A stretch of 64,000 nucleotides of DNA from NCBI RefSeq assembly GCF_932294415.1, contig NC_065535.1, forward strand, positions 91,900,862 through 91,964,861. Reading direction: 5' to 3'. This DNA comes from Quercus robur. Lineage: Eukaryota; Streptophyta; Magnoliopsida; Fagales; Fagaceae. This document shows, piece after piece, positions 12,320 to 23,600 of the stretch. The position numbers and the translations under genes are program-made. Under the pieces are notes generated by a model that saw only the letters and a list, made by a program, of their open reading frames with translations, made no database searches and was not told the DNA's origin. The first letter of the stretch is position 1, and every line of letters begins with the position of its first letter.

Positions 12320-12585
12320 TTTCTCAGCAAGAGGAATAGATGGTCCGAATGGATGATCCGTCTACATCAAATTTACCGTGAAGCTAATGTAGTTGCAAAT
12401 TGACTAGGGAATGGAGATGTATTCCTATTGTCCATCTTTTGTTCTATGTAGATATACCTAGGATCTTTTGTATACAGGTATTCCTGAAACTAGACAAGCT
12501 GCATGTGTCACATGTCCATACTTGATGTATTTGCACTATATATTTAAATAAATTCTCCCCTTTCTACCAAAAAAGAAAAATCATA
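12320..12585 (+). mobile_element. LINE 3' fragment with RNase H-like remnant
   Basis: Translation around 12337-12410 gives RWSEWMIRLHQIYREANVVA followed by a stop and LGNGD. This matches the end of the RNase H domain in plant LINEs (typical pattern: H.YREAN..AD.LA..G). It ends with AATAAATTCTCCC and A-rich bases at 12570-12585, like a LINE tail. It is 5'-truncated and non-functional. Confidence 0.6.
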
Positions 12586-12900
12586 CAGTTGTGGAACTCA
12601 TTTGTTATAAAAGAGATAATACATATCTTGGATGTGTATAAAGTAATTATAATCTGAGGGGAGGTGCTAATTGAGTCTTTCATTTTAGCTGACTCTAATC
12701 CATTTTTTGATCCTTGGGTTTGCGTTAAGTTTGATCTCATTTAACGATTGAGAAATTATTCAGCACACATCCAAAGTTGACGTAACCTAAGAATAAATAA
12801 ATATATATATTTATATAACCATTGGAAAATTTAATTGTAGTGGTTGAGTAATATCCCCTGGTGGGTGCATGCATGGGATTGTGTCAGATTCGAATCTAGG

Positions 12901-13762
12901 GGTGCATTTGTTTTGGCTTCAAACCATTTCAGCAAATCATTTTACATCTCACCGTGTGTTTGGTTGCGTATAGAAAATAGAATTTTCTGGAAAAACATTT
13001 CATTTGACCGTAAAATAAAGGCTTTGACCTGGAAATTGTTTTACGTTTCTATTTTCACTTCAAACCATTTCTGGACTCAGACACGCAAAGAGAGAGAGAG
13101 AGAGAGAGCCTTCGACTTCGCGCAACCAAACACGCCGATGAGATCGCGCCCTAACCCTAGATGCGCCGGCGAGATCACATCGTCGACTTCGCGCTGTCGA
13201 GATTGTCCCGCCTAGATCGCACCACATGAAGCCTGCCGTCGCTTGACTTGTCTCGTCCTCCTTTGGGTCAAATCATCTCCTCCTCTGGGTTGATCTCATC
13301 GTCTGCCACTTGCCGATCTATCTCCTCCTCTAGGTCGATCTCGTCGCCGATCTGCTTTCTCTCTTTGATCTCTGATTTTTTTTTTGTTGTTCCTGTGGTG
13401 GTGTGGGTGGTGGCGTTTTGGTGGTTTCTATGTTGTGTGGTGGTGGGTTTTGTGTGGATAGTGGTGGATTTTCTGTGGGTGTTGGTGTGTGGGTACTGGT
13501 GGATTTTCTGTGGGTGCTGATGTGTGGGTGGTGGTGGATTTTGTGATATAAAATTTGTTTGGAAACTGAGAAAATGGCTGAGAAAATGTGAAAAATTTGT
13601 AAGAAAATAGCATTTTCAGAATGTTACCAAATACTGAAAATTGTTTTCTAATATAATTTTTAAAATGCAACCAAACACTAGAAAATATTTTCCTTTCTCG
13701 AAAGTATTTTCACTTGAAAATATTTTACATCCGGAAAATATTTTACACTGAAACAAACGCAG
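12901..13762. mobile_element. Non-autonomous DNA transposon with GC-rich core, flanked by TCTAGG
   Basis: The ends are GGTGCATTTG at left and CAAACGCAG at right, a short imperfect inverted repeat (TGC[A/G]TTTG shared). Both ends continue into AAAAT-rich motifs found in opposite orientation, such as TGTTTGGTTGC, at about 12956 and on the minus strand near 13670. The direct repeat TCTAGG flanks it at 12895-12900 and 13763-13768. The core (about 13100-13360) is CpG-rich and sharply unlike its surroundings, and is followed by GTGG-rich tandem units (13430-13545). No transposase is present. Superfamily uncertain: hAT-like or Mutator-like. Confidence 0.6.
13430..13545. repeat. Degenerate GTGG-rich tandem repeat
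   Basis: A unit of about 40 bp built around GGTGGATTTTCTGTGGGTG recurs at about 13464, 13498 and 13530 with small changes. It lies inside the non-autonomous transposon and is strongly purine-strand-biased. Confidence 0.6.
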
Positions 13763-14548
13763 TCTAGGTTCAACTTTCAAGTGACAATTAGTGATGGAAT
13801 AGTCTCAAGTCATTATCACCGTTGTTTTGTTTTTGAGCTGTTCCATCTTATGTTCTGCTCCTTTTTAATTAGAAGATATAAATTTTTAGTTATCTATAAT
13901 TATTTTGACAAACTTGAGGTGATCATATATATATATATATATATATATACAAGATTTTTTTTAATAAAAAAAATGGTGGAAAATAATAAGAGCTTAGTTT
14001 ATAAGGACAATGATCAACCTTTGAGATATCATAGAATTTAGAGTTGAGGGTTGTGCCAATCAAAAAAAGGGGTGGAGGAAGGGGTTTTTAATTAATTTCC
14101 CTTTATATACCGACAAAGAATATAAAGTAGGTGTTATTTCACCTAATGAACCTTAAGATTTAAAAACAAAAAGTTATAGTGTTATATTATGACTCATTTA
14201 AAGGTCTAACATGTCATTTAGTCACATTTTAATTATTCTTTTGTGCCATATGTACATCACTCAGATATGATGCATATTTATAAAACATATTCCTCCACAA
14301 ATAGATTTGCATTTAAAAAAAAGAAAAAGAAAAAGGAAAAGAAAATCCCTCTTCCAAAGTGTCCAACAACCAAACAGCAGGTTCGACAATTTGGCTTTAT
14401 GCATGACTAGAAGAAAAAAAAAAAAGGAAGCCTTCTGGGATTTCTTGGTTAGGAACTTGAGACCGATTATGTTTGTCATCCATAAACCACCCCCCCCCCC
14501 CCCCAAAAAAAGTGTTATTCCTTATTTATTTATATATATATATATAGG

Positions 14549-14816
14549 AGATTAAATTCTATAAGGACATTGTGTAAAACTCATGTTTTACTAATCCAAT
14601 CCTAACATGCCACATCATCTTATCACATATTTAAGAATAAACATAATCACACTCAATCAATTCTAATACCCATATATAAATCCAACCAAATTGGTAATCT
14701 ATCAAGATGTTATTAGGTGTGGTAGGATGTATTGAATTTTAAGTAAAATGTTGATGTGACAATCATTTATTGGATGGGTAAAACATGGGTTTTACACCAC
14801 GTACTTATAGAATTTA

Positions 14817-14822
<6 letters not shown>
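14549..14822. mobile_element. MITE with about 50-bp terminal inverted repeats
   Basis: The left end (AGATTAAATTCTATAAGGAC, then GTGTAAAACTCATGTTTTAC) is matched in reverse complement by the right end (AGATTAAATTCTATAAGTAC, then GTGTAAAACCCATGTTTTAC). The element is about 274 bp and non-coding, and is bordered by AT and CT microsatellites that obscure any target duplication. Confidence 0.75.

Positions 14823-14870
<48 letters not shown>
14823..14870. repeat. Compound microsatellite (CT)n(AT)n(GT)n
   Basis: Three consecutive dinucleotide runs lie between the MITE and the large inverted repeat. A shorter CT/AT run sits on the far side of that inverted repeat at about 16007-16028. Confidence 0.9.
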
Positions 14871-14871
<1 letters not shown>

Positions 14872-14876
14872 ATGTG

Positions 14877-16001
14877 TTCAAGTTACATATTTTTTAAACC
14901 ATTGGATTTAAGTAGATCTAACGGTAAAAAAAAAAAAAAAACCCTCATTAATGCTAATATTTTGATTAGGATTTCATTAATTATCCATCATTTATTATAT
15001 TTTATATCTATCTCTAAACCCAAAAAAGTGTTATATTTAACTCTCTCTACGTTTCTCTCATTGTATATCATAGCAAACCTTGAAGCCTGTCAATCCACAG
15101 ATTCTTCAATACCCTGTGAAATTTCAGATAGAGATGTAGAGCTCTTGTTACTCACAGGACCACTGACATAGCTTGTAGTCACTCCAAAATCAGCACCAAA
15201 ACTTCCAAAACTCAACTTGGTTCTTTCAGACTCTCCATGGATGCTAAAGTTGGTTGTTGCTGCTTGTATTCCTTGAATTGTTAAGTCAGTCTGTATGTAG
15301 TACAGGGCAGATGATTTTTATTCTTATTTGGGGCATGTGTACTTTTAAATAAGAGTTTGTTGATTTGATTATCCAATCAATTAAAAAAAAAAAAAACAAA
15401 GAGTTTGCTGATTTGTAAGCTAAGTTATGGTTGTAATAATTATCTGATGTTTTCTGAACATTGTACATGTGTTTTGCTACTTGAAAACTATAGATTTTTT
15501 CATTTTTTGTCTCTATTGCCTAGTTGATTATCTTTTGAATGAATTATTGCCATTGTAGACATGTGTTTCTGTCAATATTCTTGCTGGAGGAGTTACATCT
15601 TCCACAACGTCAGCTTGTTATTCTTCCAAACCATATCCATATCCCTGAGTCTGAAAGAACCAAGTTGAGTTTTGGAAGTTTTGGTGTTGATTTTAGAGTG
15701 ACTACAAGCTATGTCAGTGGTTCTGTGAGTGACAAGAGCTCTACATCTCTATCTGAAATTTCACAAGGTATTGAAGAATCTGCGGATTAACAAGCTTCAA
15801 GTTTTGCTATGATAGATAGTGAGAGAAACGTAGAGAGAGAGAGTTTTAAGTAGCACTTTTTTTGGGTTTAAAGATAGGTATAAAATATAATAAATGAAGG
15901 ATAATTAATGAGATCCTAATCAAAATATTAGCATTTACGAGTGTTTTTTTTTACCGTTAGACCTACTTAAATCCAATGGCTTAAAAAAGGTGTAACTTGA
16001 A
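14877..16001. mobile_element. 1.1-kb inverted-repeat element with captured gene fragment in both arms
   Basis: The left arm (about 14877-15234) is the reverse complement of the right arm (about 15647-16001) with scattered differences; a loop of about 410 bp separates them. The outer part is non-coding (TTCAAGTTACAT..ACCATTGGAT at left, ATCCAATGGC..GTAACTTGAA at right). The inner part is coding-like. On the plus strand of the right arm, about 15650-15790 reads SERTKLSFGSFGVDF, then TSYVSGSVSDKSSTSLSE, then ISQGIEESAD and a stop. Directly before it, in the loop, the same frame reads LHLPQRQLVILPNHIHIPE. This recalls the central region of GBF-interacting protein 1-like (DUF1296) proteins, from memory only. 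It looks like a Pack-type element that captured host sequence, with the capture now in both arms. No transposase. Confidence 0.7.
15580..15790 (+). pseudogene. Captured coding fragment, resembles GBF-interacting protein 1-like
   Basis: An uninterrupted frame of about 70 codons carries LSFGSFGVDF and SGSVSDKSSTSLSE, motifs I associate with the FGSF-containing middle of GIP1-like plant proteins. It has no start of its own, no flanking exons and lies inside a transposon-like inverted repeat. A degenerate antisense copy is in the left arm, where LLTGPLT-type frames run the other way. I call it a captured fragment, not a functional gene. The parent gene is not in this window. Confidence 0.5.
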
Positions 16002-16029
16002 TCCATCTCTCTCTCTCTCTATATATAGG

Positions 16030-18980
16030 CATGTAAAAATGATATTTATTGTATTTAAATTATTTTAAATTAGTTGACTTTTTATATGTTTTGTAATTCT
16101 TAATTAACACCATCAATATTTGGTCATTGGGCAATCACTCATTCATTTAACAAAAAGCTTGGATTTGAGACATTTGAAGAACATTAATTATGATAAAAGA
16201 AATTTAAAAGTAGATTATTATTCTTAATAATTAATGTTTTAAGCTATCTATATAATTAATTTATAAAGATTATACTAGTATTTAAGTTTCAGGGTACAAG
16301 TTAATCATGGAGAAGTCATCACCTATTAATAAATATTTAAAGAAAAATCGTGCTCAAGAAGTAAAAGTTACTAGAGTCAATCATATAAAAAATGTGTTGG
16401 AACTTTATATTCAAATCTCTAGAAATTCTCAAAGATTTGAATCTAAGAAATAGATATAGCTTTCTCATAATGTGAACTTAGATTGCGACCATATATTTTT
16501 AGCCATTAAGCTTGTCTAAACAAAGCTTCGACATAAGATGAAAAATAAATTATTGTGTGATTGTTTGATTGTCTATCCAGAAAGAGAGATTGCAAATAAA
16601 TTGAGTGTAAAGTCAATTACAAATTATTTTAGTGGTATAAAAGAATGTTAAACACAAACTTTATTAAGTTAGAGCTAATTAAAAAAATGTTTTAAGTCAT
16701 GAAAAAATTATTTTGATGTTAATTTTATTATATATAAAACAATAACATATGTGGAATCATGTTATATATGTATATATAGTCAATAACATTTAAAAAAAAA
16801 AAATTAGCTTAGAGTTTTTGGCTATATCAAAGTTTTGGTAAAATGTGATTTGATTGAACTAGACCTTAATTTGGTATAGAATTAGGGTACAGGTTTTGGA
16901 ACGATATGAGACACTAAAGCTTACTTAATTGAATGGATTAGATTCCACCCACGATATCATACTATTTTCAATCATCGGCTCCTGTATTGTGGGTCCACAA
17001 TACATACAATAATAATAATATGAATAATACCTTAAACAACTATAGATGGGAAGTAAAACCTCAAGTTAGATGCCATAGAATTAGGATTCATAATGTGGTT
17101 GTGTCATGTGTGTGACTATATGATTATGTACACATATTATGACGTGATTTAAATATTAAAATAACCTCACATAAATATAATTTTTGGATTTACAATATTT
17201 AATTTGGACCATTAAATGGATAGAGATGATTCTTTTCCAATAATTAAAAACCTCCAAAGTTTCCAATTATGTAGGGCAATAGTTGGACCATCCTCTCTTT
17301 CCTTCTTCAGGTACTCCATTGCTCTCCCATGTGCAAATCCGCAATTATCTTTACATTTAGAATAACAAAGAAAAAAACAAAGATTCATACTACTATAATA
17401 GTCTCTCTTTTTGGTCATTGAGCTAGATATTAGTCTAGCATGAGTTTAAAAGCATAAATATTATTCTGCATGGATATATGGCCCATGAAGTAGTGTAAAA
17501 ATATAAGTACTTTAAAAGCAAAATCTTGAAGAGCAACCATGCCCAGCTAGCTCCCTCTGGCATACTCTAGGTACCACATAAATAATACTCTTTTACTATC
17601 AGAGATTGCATGCAACATGGCATCTTCAGGTTCAGGGTCCATCTGACACGTGTGGTAGACATTTTAAAATAAAATATTAATGTTGATGCACACGTGTCAT
17701 GTGCATGACATGCAGGCATGTGGATTGCCATTAGCAAATCTATCCTCTCGCAGAATGCGGAACCCTCCCTCCATGCCTCCTAATTCACTCGCGTTGGTGC
17801 TTTGGATGCTATGACTGTCACCACCCCTACTCCTCACTTCTCCACTCGCTTCTTCCTTTCACCTTTACCACGCTCTGTTTTTCACATTGAAGGGAAAAAG
17901 AAGAGGCCTTTTTCTTTTGCTACGTTGCCAATTTTCTATTCCTCAACTTATAAAATGGGCAAAGCCATGGTTAAAAATGAAGACATGTCACCGTTTTAAT
18001 AGGTGCAATGTTTTAGAGTACTGGATCCAAATCAAAGTTTAAAGAAAAATAGATCATTTCTCTCTAATTCTCACCATCTAGACAAAAAAGAAAAGAATGT
18101 GAAATTAGAGAGGTAAAGATCTTCTAAAGTACAAAGAAATAGAAGCCTAACAGACAATATCATGAGTCAAAGAATTAGCTTAATCTAGTTCGAATATCTT
18201 CAATAATTAAGGTAATCGACGACAGAAGAAGAAAAGGAGAAACATGATTAATAATGTTTAAAGTATATACATCATGTACCAAAATAAAGCTGATAAGTTT
18301 CTCTTCAATGTATTTTTACAACAAAACAAAAGTATATTATACTTTGTATAACATTAAAATGATGCTTAAAATCTTCATCGGGATGGATCAATGATCCTTA
18401 AATTTTTAGCTTTTGAAAAAGAAAAGAAAAAAAAAAACGCTACTTTATTGAAACAAATCCATTCAAGGTTTAAAACATGTTTTCACTTTTTGTTCATCAT
18501 GGTTAATTTGAACTAGAATTTCCATGGGATTCAGCAGGTGAAACACACGCACTTGTTGTGAAGTTGGAGTACTTGTTAATTATATATATTATTGGTTTGA
18601 ATAGAATAGTACAATACCCCCCGTATGGACTGTGGGATCATCGTGGGTATTGCAGGCAAAGGTTACATACACACAAGAGGTCACCGAAATTTAGTCCTAC
18701 AAATACAAACTCTACTAGAACAAAACGAGGCGAGAGAGGCGCGAGTTGTCTTTTAGTCAAAATGAGGAGGAGCTGTAGCTTTATTTTATTGGGACATAAC
18801 AAAATTGACACGCGGCAATCTGTAGGGACCAATTGAAATGATTTTTTTTTTTTTTTACACAAAAATGAAAAACCCTTCTCTCTTAAGGGTCACCGTGTCC
18901 CCTTTCTTGCCCTCTTGCTTCCCCACAGTCATACACATATTCTTCAATATGACGCGTTAATAGTTTCATATACACATTAA
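16030..18980. other. AT-rich spacer with an ACGT-box pair, no gene recognised
   Basis: Nothing codes convincingly. Two G-box/ABRE-like palindromic cores, GACACGTGTGG at about 17645 and CACACGTGTCATG at about 17690, face each other about 45 bp apart. There is no obvious target gene within 2.5 kb. The frame at 17802-17999 is a short, proline/serine-rich open frame without recognisable homology and is not called a gene. Confidence 0.5.
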
Positions 18981-18990
18981 AATAAAACCC

Positions 18991-19822
18991 AGGCCAAAAT
19001 GGCCAAATGGTCATAAAATCCTAACTATCTAGTTAGTAGTTCTAGTTATCAAACTATATTTTTTAGTAGCATTTCGAGTCTAAAAGACTCGATTTTGGCT
19101 TATAAATCGAGCATCATAGACTCGATTTTCATGCTCTAATTACATCCGATGTGGCATATTTTTCCACGTGGACCACATGGAAAGACTCAATTTCTAACCC
19201 CTATAAATAGGACCTACTCAGAGGAAACACTAGAACATCAGAGAAAAACCTAGAGAAAAAAAAGAAAAAAAAAAAGAAAACCAAAAATAGAAAGAGAGAG
19301 AAGATCGAGATCGGAGACCCAGGCGCGCGCGGCATGACCAGAAACTGACTAGAGACCCAGGCTCGCGCGAGCCCTAGGCCGCGCGTGACTCGCGCTGGCT
19401 TGGGTCGCGCGAGCCCTAGGCCACGCGCGACCCAGGCCTGCGCAAGCCCAGGCCCGTGCGAGCCCCAGGTCGGCGTGAGCCCCAAGTCGCACTGGTGAGG
19501 TTCTCTCCCTCTGAGCTCTTTTTCTCCCTCTGATCTGATCTGAGTAGCGGTGAGGTTTCTTAAATTTGTTTTGGGTATTTCGGCATGTACATTAGACTTT
19601 TTAAAAAAAAAATTGGGGTAGACTCGATTTCCAGGTACACACCACGTGGAAAAAAATGCCACATCAGATCTGATCAATTCATGAAAATTGAGTTTCAAAT
19701 ACTCGATTTATAGGCCCTAAATCGAGTTTCTTAGACTCGAGATGCTAGTAAAAAATATAGTTTAGTAACTAGAACTACTAACTAGATAGTTAAGATTTTA
19801 TGGTCATTTGGCCATTTTGGCC
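18991..19822. mobile_element. Non-autonomous TIR transposon with about 210-bp inverted repeats (Mutator-like)
   Basis: The left end starts AGGCCAAAATGGCCAAATGG and the right end, reverse-complemented, gives the same start. The match continues for about 210 bp through ACTATCTAGTTAGTAGTTCT, ACTCGATTT motifs and a CCACGTGG box. Flanks TAAAACCC (18983-18990) and TGAAACCC (19823-19830) are an 8-bp near-perfect direct repeat. Long TIRs suggest a Mutator-like element, but an 8-bp duplication would also suit hAT. The interior (19200-19600) includes GC-rich repeats and a TATA-like CTATAAATAGG at about 19201. The long minus-strand open frame (19698-19201) is a by-product of those repeats; no transposase is seen. 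Confidence 0.75.
19320..19500. repeat. GC-rich tandem repeat inside the TIR transposon
   Basis: GCGCGAGCCCTAGGCC occurs at 19365-19380 and again at 19407-19422, then decays into related units (GCGCAAGCCCAGGCC, GTGCGAGCCCCAGG). This is a CpG-dense island in an otherwise AT-rich region. On the minus strand it encodes repeated GLGLARAWV-like words, which I regard as non-functional. Confidence 0.7.
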
Positions 19823-19835
19823 TGAAACCCACAAT

Positions 19836-19878
<43 letters not shown>

Positions 19879-20151
19879 GTGGAAATATATTTTTTTAATA
19901 AAAAATTGGGTCTTTAATGTAGGCTTATCGATTTTACATCATATGACAATAATGAATAATATCATATGTACCACATGGGTTTTATTAGAACTACCGCTCA
20001 AATTGTTCTTCTTTAAATACTTAAATACTGAGACAATGACTCTTTATCATTAAGTTATATCCCGTATTGTGAAAATTATTATTTCTTTTGGTCAATAGGG
20101 GAAGAGTAAGACAGAGAAAGATAGAAGAAAGAGCTAGAGAATCAGAGATAG

Positions 20152-20154
<3 letters not shown>

Positions 20155-20186
<32 letters not shown>

Positions 20187-20601
20187 ACCGTTTTGTCATC
20201 CCATGAAAAGCTTCCACTTGCTTAGCTACATCACAATTCCCCTCTAAGTTAAAATAGTATTAAAATTACTTACATTTGTCCACTATTATATGAACCTCTA
20301 TATTTTCCTTCAGTGTAATAACCTCGTTTCTTGTGCAACCCCTTAGAGAGACTCTCTCTCTTTCTCTTTCTTGTTTTTCCTTCCTCTATATCTGTGTCAT
20401 CCTCACCCTCCTCCCTCCTTCATTATATCCCCATTTTACCTTCCTTCACTCTACCACTCTAGAAGAAGTTTTTAAAACAAAAAAAACTCAAATTTCCTTT
20501 TTTGCTCTATTTCCAAAGAAACAGAAAAATCAGCAAACCCCAACTCCAAGTAGAGTCCCTCCTCTCTCTCTTTCACACTCATCGACGACGACGACAACAA
20601 C
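20155..20601 (+). promoter_or_regulatory. AIL5 upstream region: GA repeat and ATG-free CT-rich leader
   Basis: A (GA)n tract lies at about 20157-20183; GAGA-type repeats bind BASIC PENTACYSTEINE factors in plants. A TATA-like TATATGA is at about 20287. From about 20333 to the start codon at 20602 the sequence is CT-rich with no ATG, so a transcript starting near 20310 would have an open leader. Promoter use is inferred. Confidence 0.45.
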
Positions 20602-23600
20602 ATGGATTCTTCTCCTCATCAGAACTGGCTCGGCTTCTCTCTTTCCAACCACTCCAACTTGCCCTCTCACACCTCTCCCCTCTCTCTCTTTCACTCCTTT
20701 ACCTCTTCCTCCTCAGGTACACATCACACTTTTTCCTATACATGCATATTCTTGCTCAAACATAGATAGATAATAGGTTTAGTTAGCTCAACTGTAAATC
20801 AAGTTCTGTTTATACTAAAAATTAGTAATTAGTAGTTAGTTTAACTAGAAATATCTCTCGTTACCTGATAAAGTCTCTTATCGTGATGGGACGTAAGTTC
20901 AAATCTTTACCTAAAAGCCAATTAGTGTATTATCCTAAGCGATAAGATCAAATAATATCATCACATAAAATTTATTTTTGGGTTTACTTTTACAGGCAGT
21001 GTAGTTGATGCAGCTGCTTCAGAAAAAGATGCAACCGACTTATCAATATTCACCGGTGGCCCCAAGCTGGAGGACTTCTTGGGCGGCGGCTCCACCGCCA
21101 CTGCACCGCTAGCTCAGTTTTCTAACGAGACTTCTGTGACGACTGTCAATCATGTCTCATCAACTCATCCTCATACAGAGCCTGAACATGATAACATGTA
21201 TGATTCTGAGCTCAAAACCATAGCCGCTAGTTTCCTCCGCGGTTTCTCCACCGAACAACAGCAACAACAACAACAAACCCAAACCCAAACCCAGAACCTC
21301 CATGTTGCTACTACCGAACCACCGCCTAAGAAAACTGTTGACACCTTCGGCCAACGCACTTCCATCTACCGTGGCGTGACCCGGTAAATAAAAATCATCT
21401 ATCTCACTCTCAATGTTCCACTTTGTATAGTCCTATATAGTTTCTTTTTGTTTTTTTGAAACACCCACATAAAATTACAATTTTTTTTTTTTAATTCGTT
21501 GAAATATGTGTATGTGAAAATATCAGACATAGGTGGACAGGCAGATATGAAGCACATCTTTGGGACAACAGTTGCAGAAGAGAAGGGCAAAGTAGGAAAG
21601 GAAGACAAGGTAAAAATTTGTTTTTTTATTTTTTCTATTTTAAGGTTTTTAGGGTTTCGGGATTGTTTATGTATATGTTTAAGTTTCTAACGTGCGCCTA
21701 GGGTGCGTACCATTGAGTCCTGGGTCCACGAGATCTGGGTCTGAGACTGTGGACTCGGAGAGAATTGTCCTGGTCACTGAATGTGAACCGGAATTAATGG
21801 GAGTAAAAGAATGTATATAACTGTGTGCGTGTGTGAATGTGAAATGTGAATCCCAAGAATTTATTTTACATGCTAATAATAATAACAATGAAGGGTTCAG
21901 ATTTTATTGTGGTATAGTATAAGTACACGCATTGATGAAGATTCTGATGTGGCTTTTATTGTTTTTGTTTGTTTGTTTTGATTGGCAATGGCATGGATGC
22001 TCTCTCGTATTATCATCATCATCATTATTTGCTGATCAGTTTATTTGGGTGAGTTTTCTATGTCTCTCTTCTCTCTTGTCCCTTCCATGAGTAAATAATT
22101 GTTGTACTACTCTTACTTCCTAGTACAGAATCAATGGTCATCATTTTATTTTTTTACTTTCCATTACTATGTGACATTATGTTGTTCTCTATTCTTCTTT
22201 CATGATAAAAAATGTGTCACCTAGTCCGATCGAAGTGACATTAGATTTCGTTTTTTACTGTAACGAAGATTCGCTTTTGCATGAATGTGTAAATCCAATT
22301 TATAGATTCCCCTATGGATTCTCATTTTGACATGATTTCGTTTTTATTTTAATGTATTTTTTAGGTGGTTATGATAAAGAAGAGAAAGCAGCAAGAGCTT
22401 ATGATCTGGCTGCTCTTAAGTACTGGGGGCCGACCACCACTACAAACTTTCCGGTAAGTCTCTACTAAATTTGTAGAAGAAGAAAATTTTTATTGTTATT
22501 ATTATGTTTTTCTATATTGAAGTTTGGATCTGACCCTATGAATTGTTTATTTTTGGGTTTCTAAAGGTTTGTAACTATGAGAAAGAACTGGAAGAGATGA
22601 AAAACATGACTAGGCAGGAGTTTGTTGCTTCACTTCGAAGGTAGTAATAATCATTAATTGGATATTTGATTTGCTTTTAGCCACAGTTTTCCATTTTTGT
22701 TGTTGTTCCTCCATCTTTTGGAAAATCCTTTAATGTATGAATGTAGTGGATTTAAAAAAGGTGTGGCTGATACTTTTTTTTTTCTCCTTTGTTAATTATA
22801 TATGTTTAGGAAAAGTAGTGGGTTTTCGAGAGGAGCATCTATCTACAGAGGCGTTACGAGGTATACATCTTCATTTGCATATATTTAGTACATGAGATAA
22901 TCATTATTTTAAGTGATATAAAATATACTTGGTCTGTACTAATAATATTATAAATAATGTGCACTATTTATTCAGGCACCACCAACATGGTAGATGGCAA
23001 GCAAGAATTGGAAGAGTTGCTGGCAACAAAGATCTCTACCTTGGCACCTTCAGTGAGCTTCCTTTCCTGATTGTTCTCACAACAATTTACTAGAATACAT
23101 TGTTAGATAAAAATGCGGGGTCTTGTTTGTAACACCTTTGTCGATTGGCCTTTTAATTTATTTATTTATGTACAACTTTTTAAAGCGTAGCTTTTTTATA
23201 AATAACTATATTTTAAGTAACTTTCAGCAATAAGTAGGCGCACTTTAGAAAAAAAGCTACATCAAATTATCCAAACACACTGCACATTGTTTACTTGAAT
23301 GATTAAGTTCGAATAATTTTTTTTCAAACAGGCACCCAAGAAGAAGCTGCTGAGGCCTATGACATTGCTGCCATCAAGTTCAGAGGCCTAAATGCTGTAA
23401 CCAACTTTGACATGAGCCGCTATGACGTAAAGAGCATTGCCAACAGCAACCTTCCCATCGGAGGAATGTCTAGCAAATCAAAGAATTCATCTGATTCTGC
23501 AGCTTCTGATAGCAAGAGCATTGACGGGGGAAGCCGATCAGACGAGCGTGATCTTTCCTCAGCATCCTCCATTACCTTTGCATCACAGCCATCGAGCTCT

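Noticed and set aside
14307..14555. Open frame with Lys and Pro runs at 14.3 kb
   Set aside because: It is made of A- and C-homopolymers and the AT microsatellite.
17640..17705. ABRE/G-box pair as promoter of a hidden gene
   Set aside because: No supported coding exon follows on either strand within reach, so function cannot be claimed.
19201..19698. 165-codon minus-strand open frame with repeated GLGLARAWV words
   Set aside because: It is produced by a GC-rich tandem repeat inside a TIR transposon and runs into the transposon arm; no domain and biased low complexity.
20333..20773. 146-codon open frame overlapping the AIL5 start
   Set aside because: It does not begin with ATG, is Ser/Pro/Leu low complexity from a CT-rich leader and overlaps a clear AIL5 exon in another frame.
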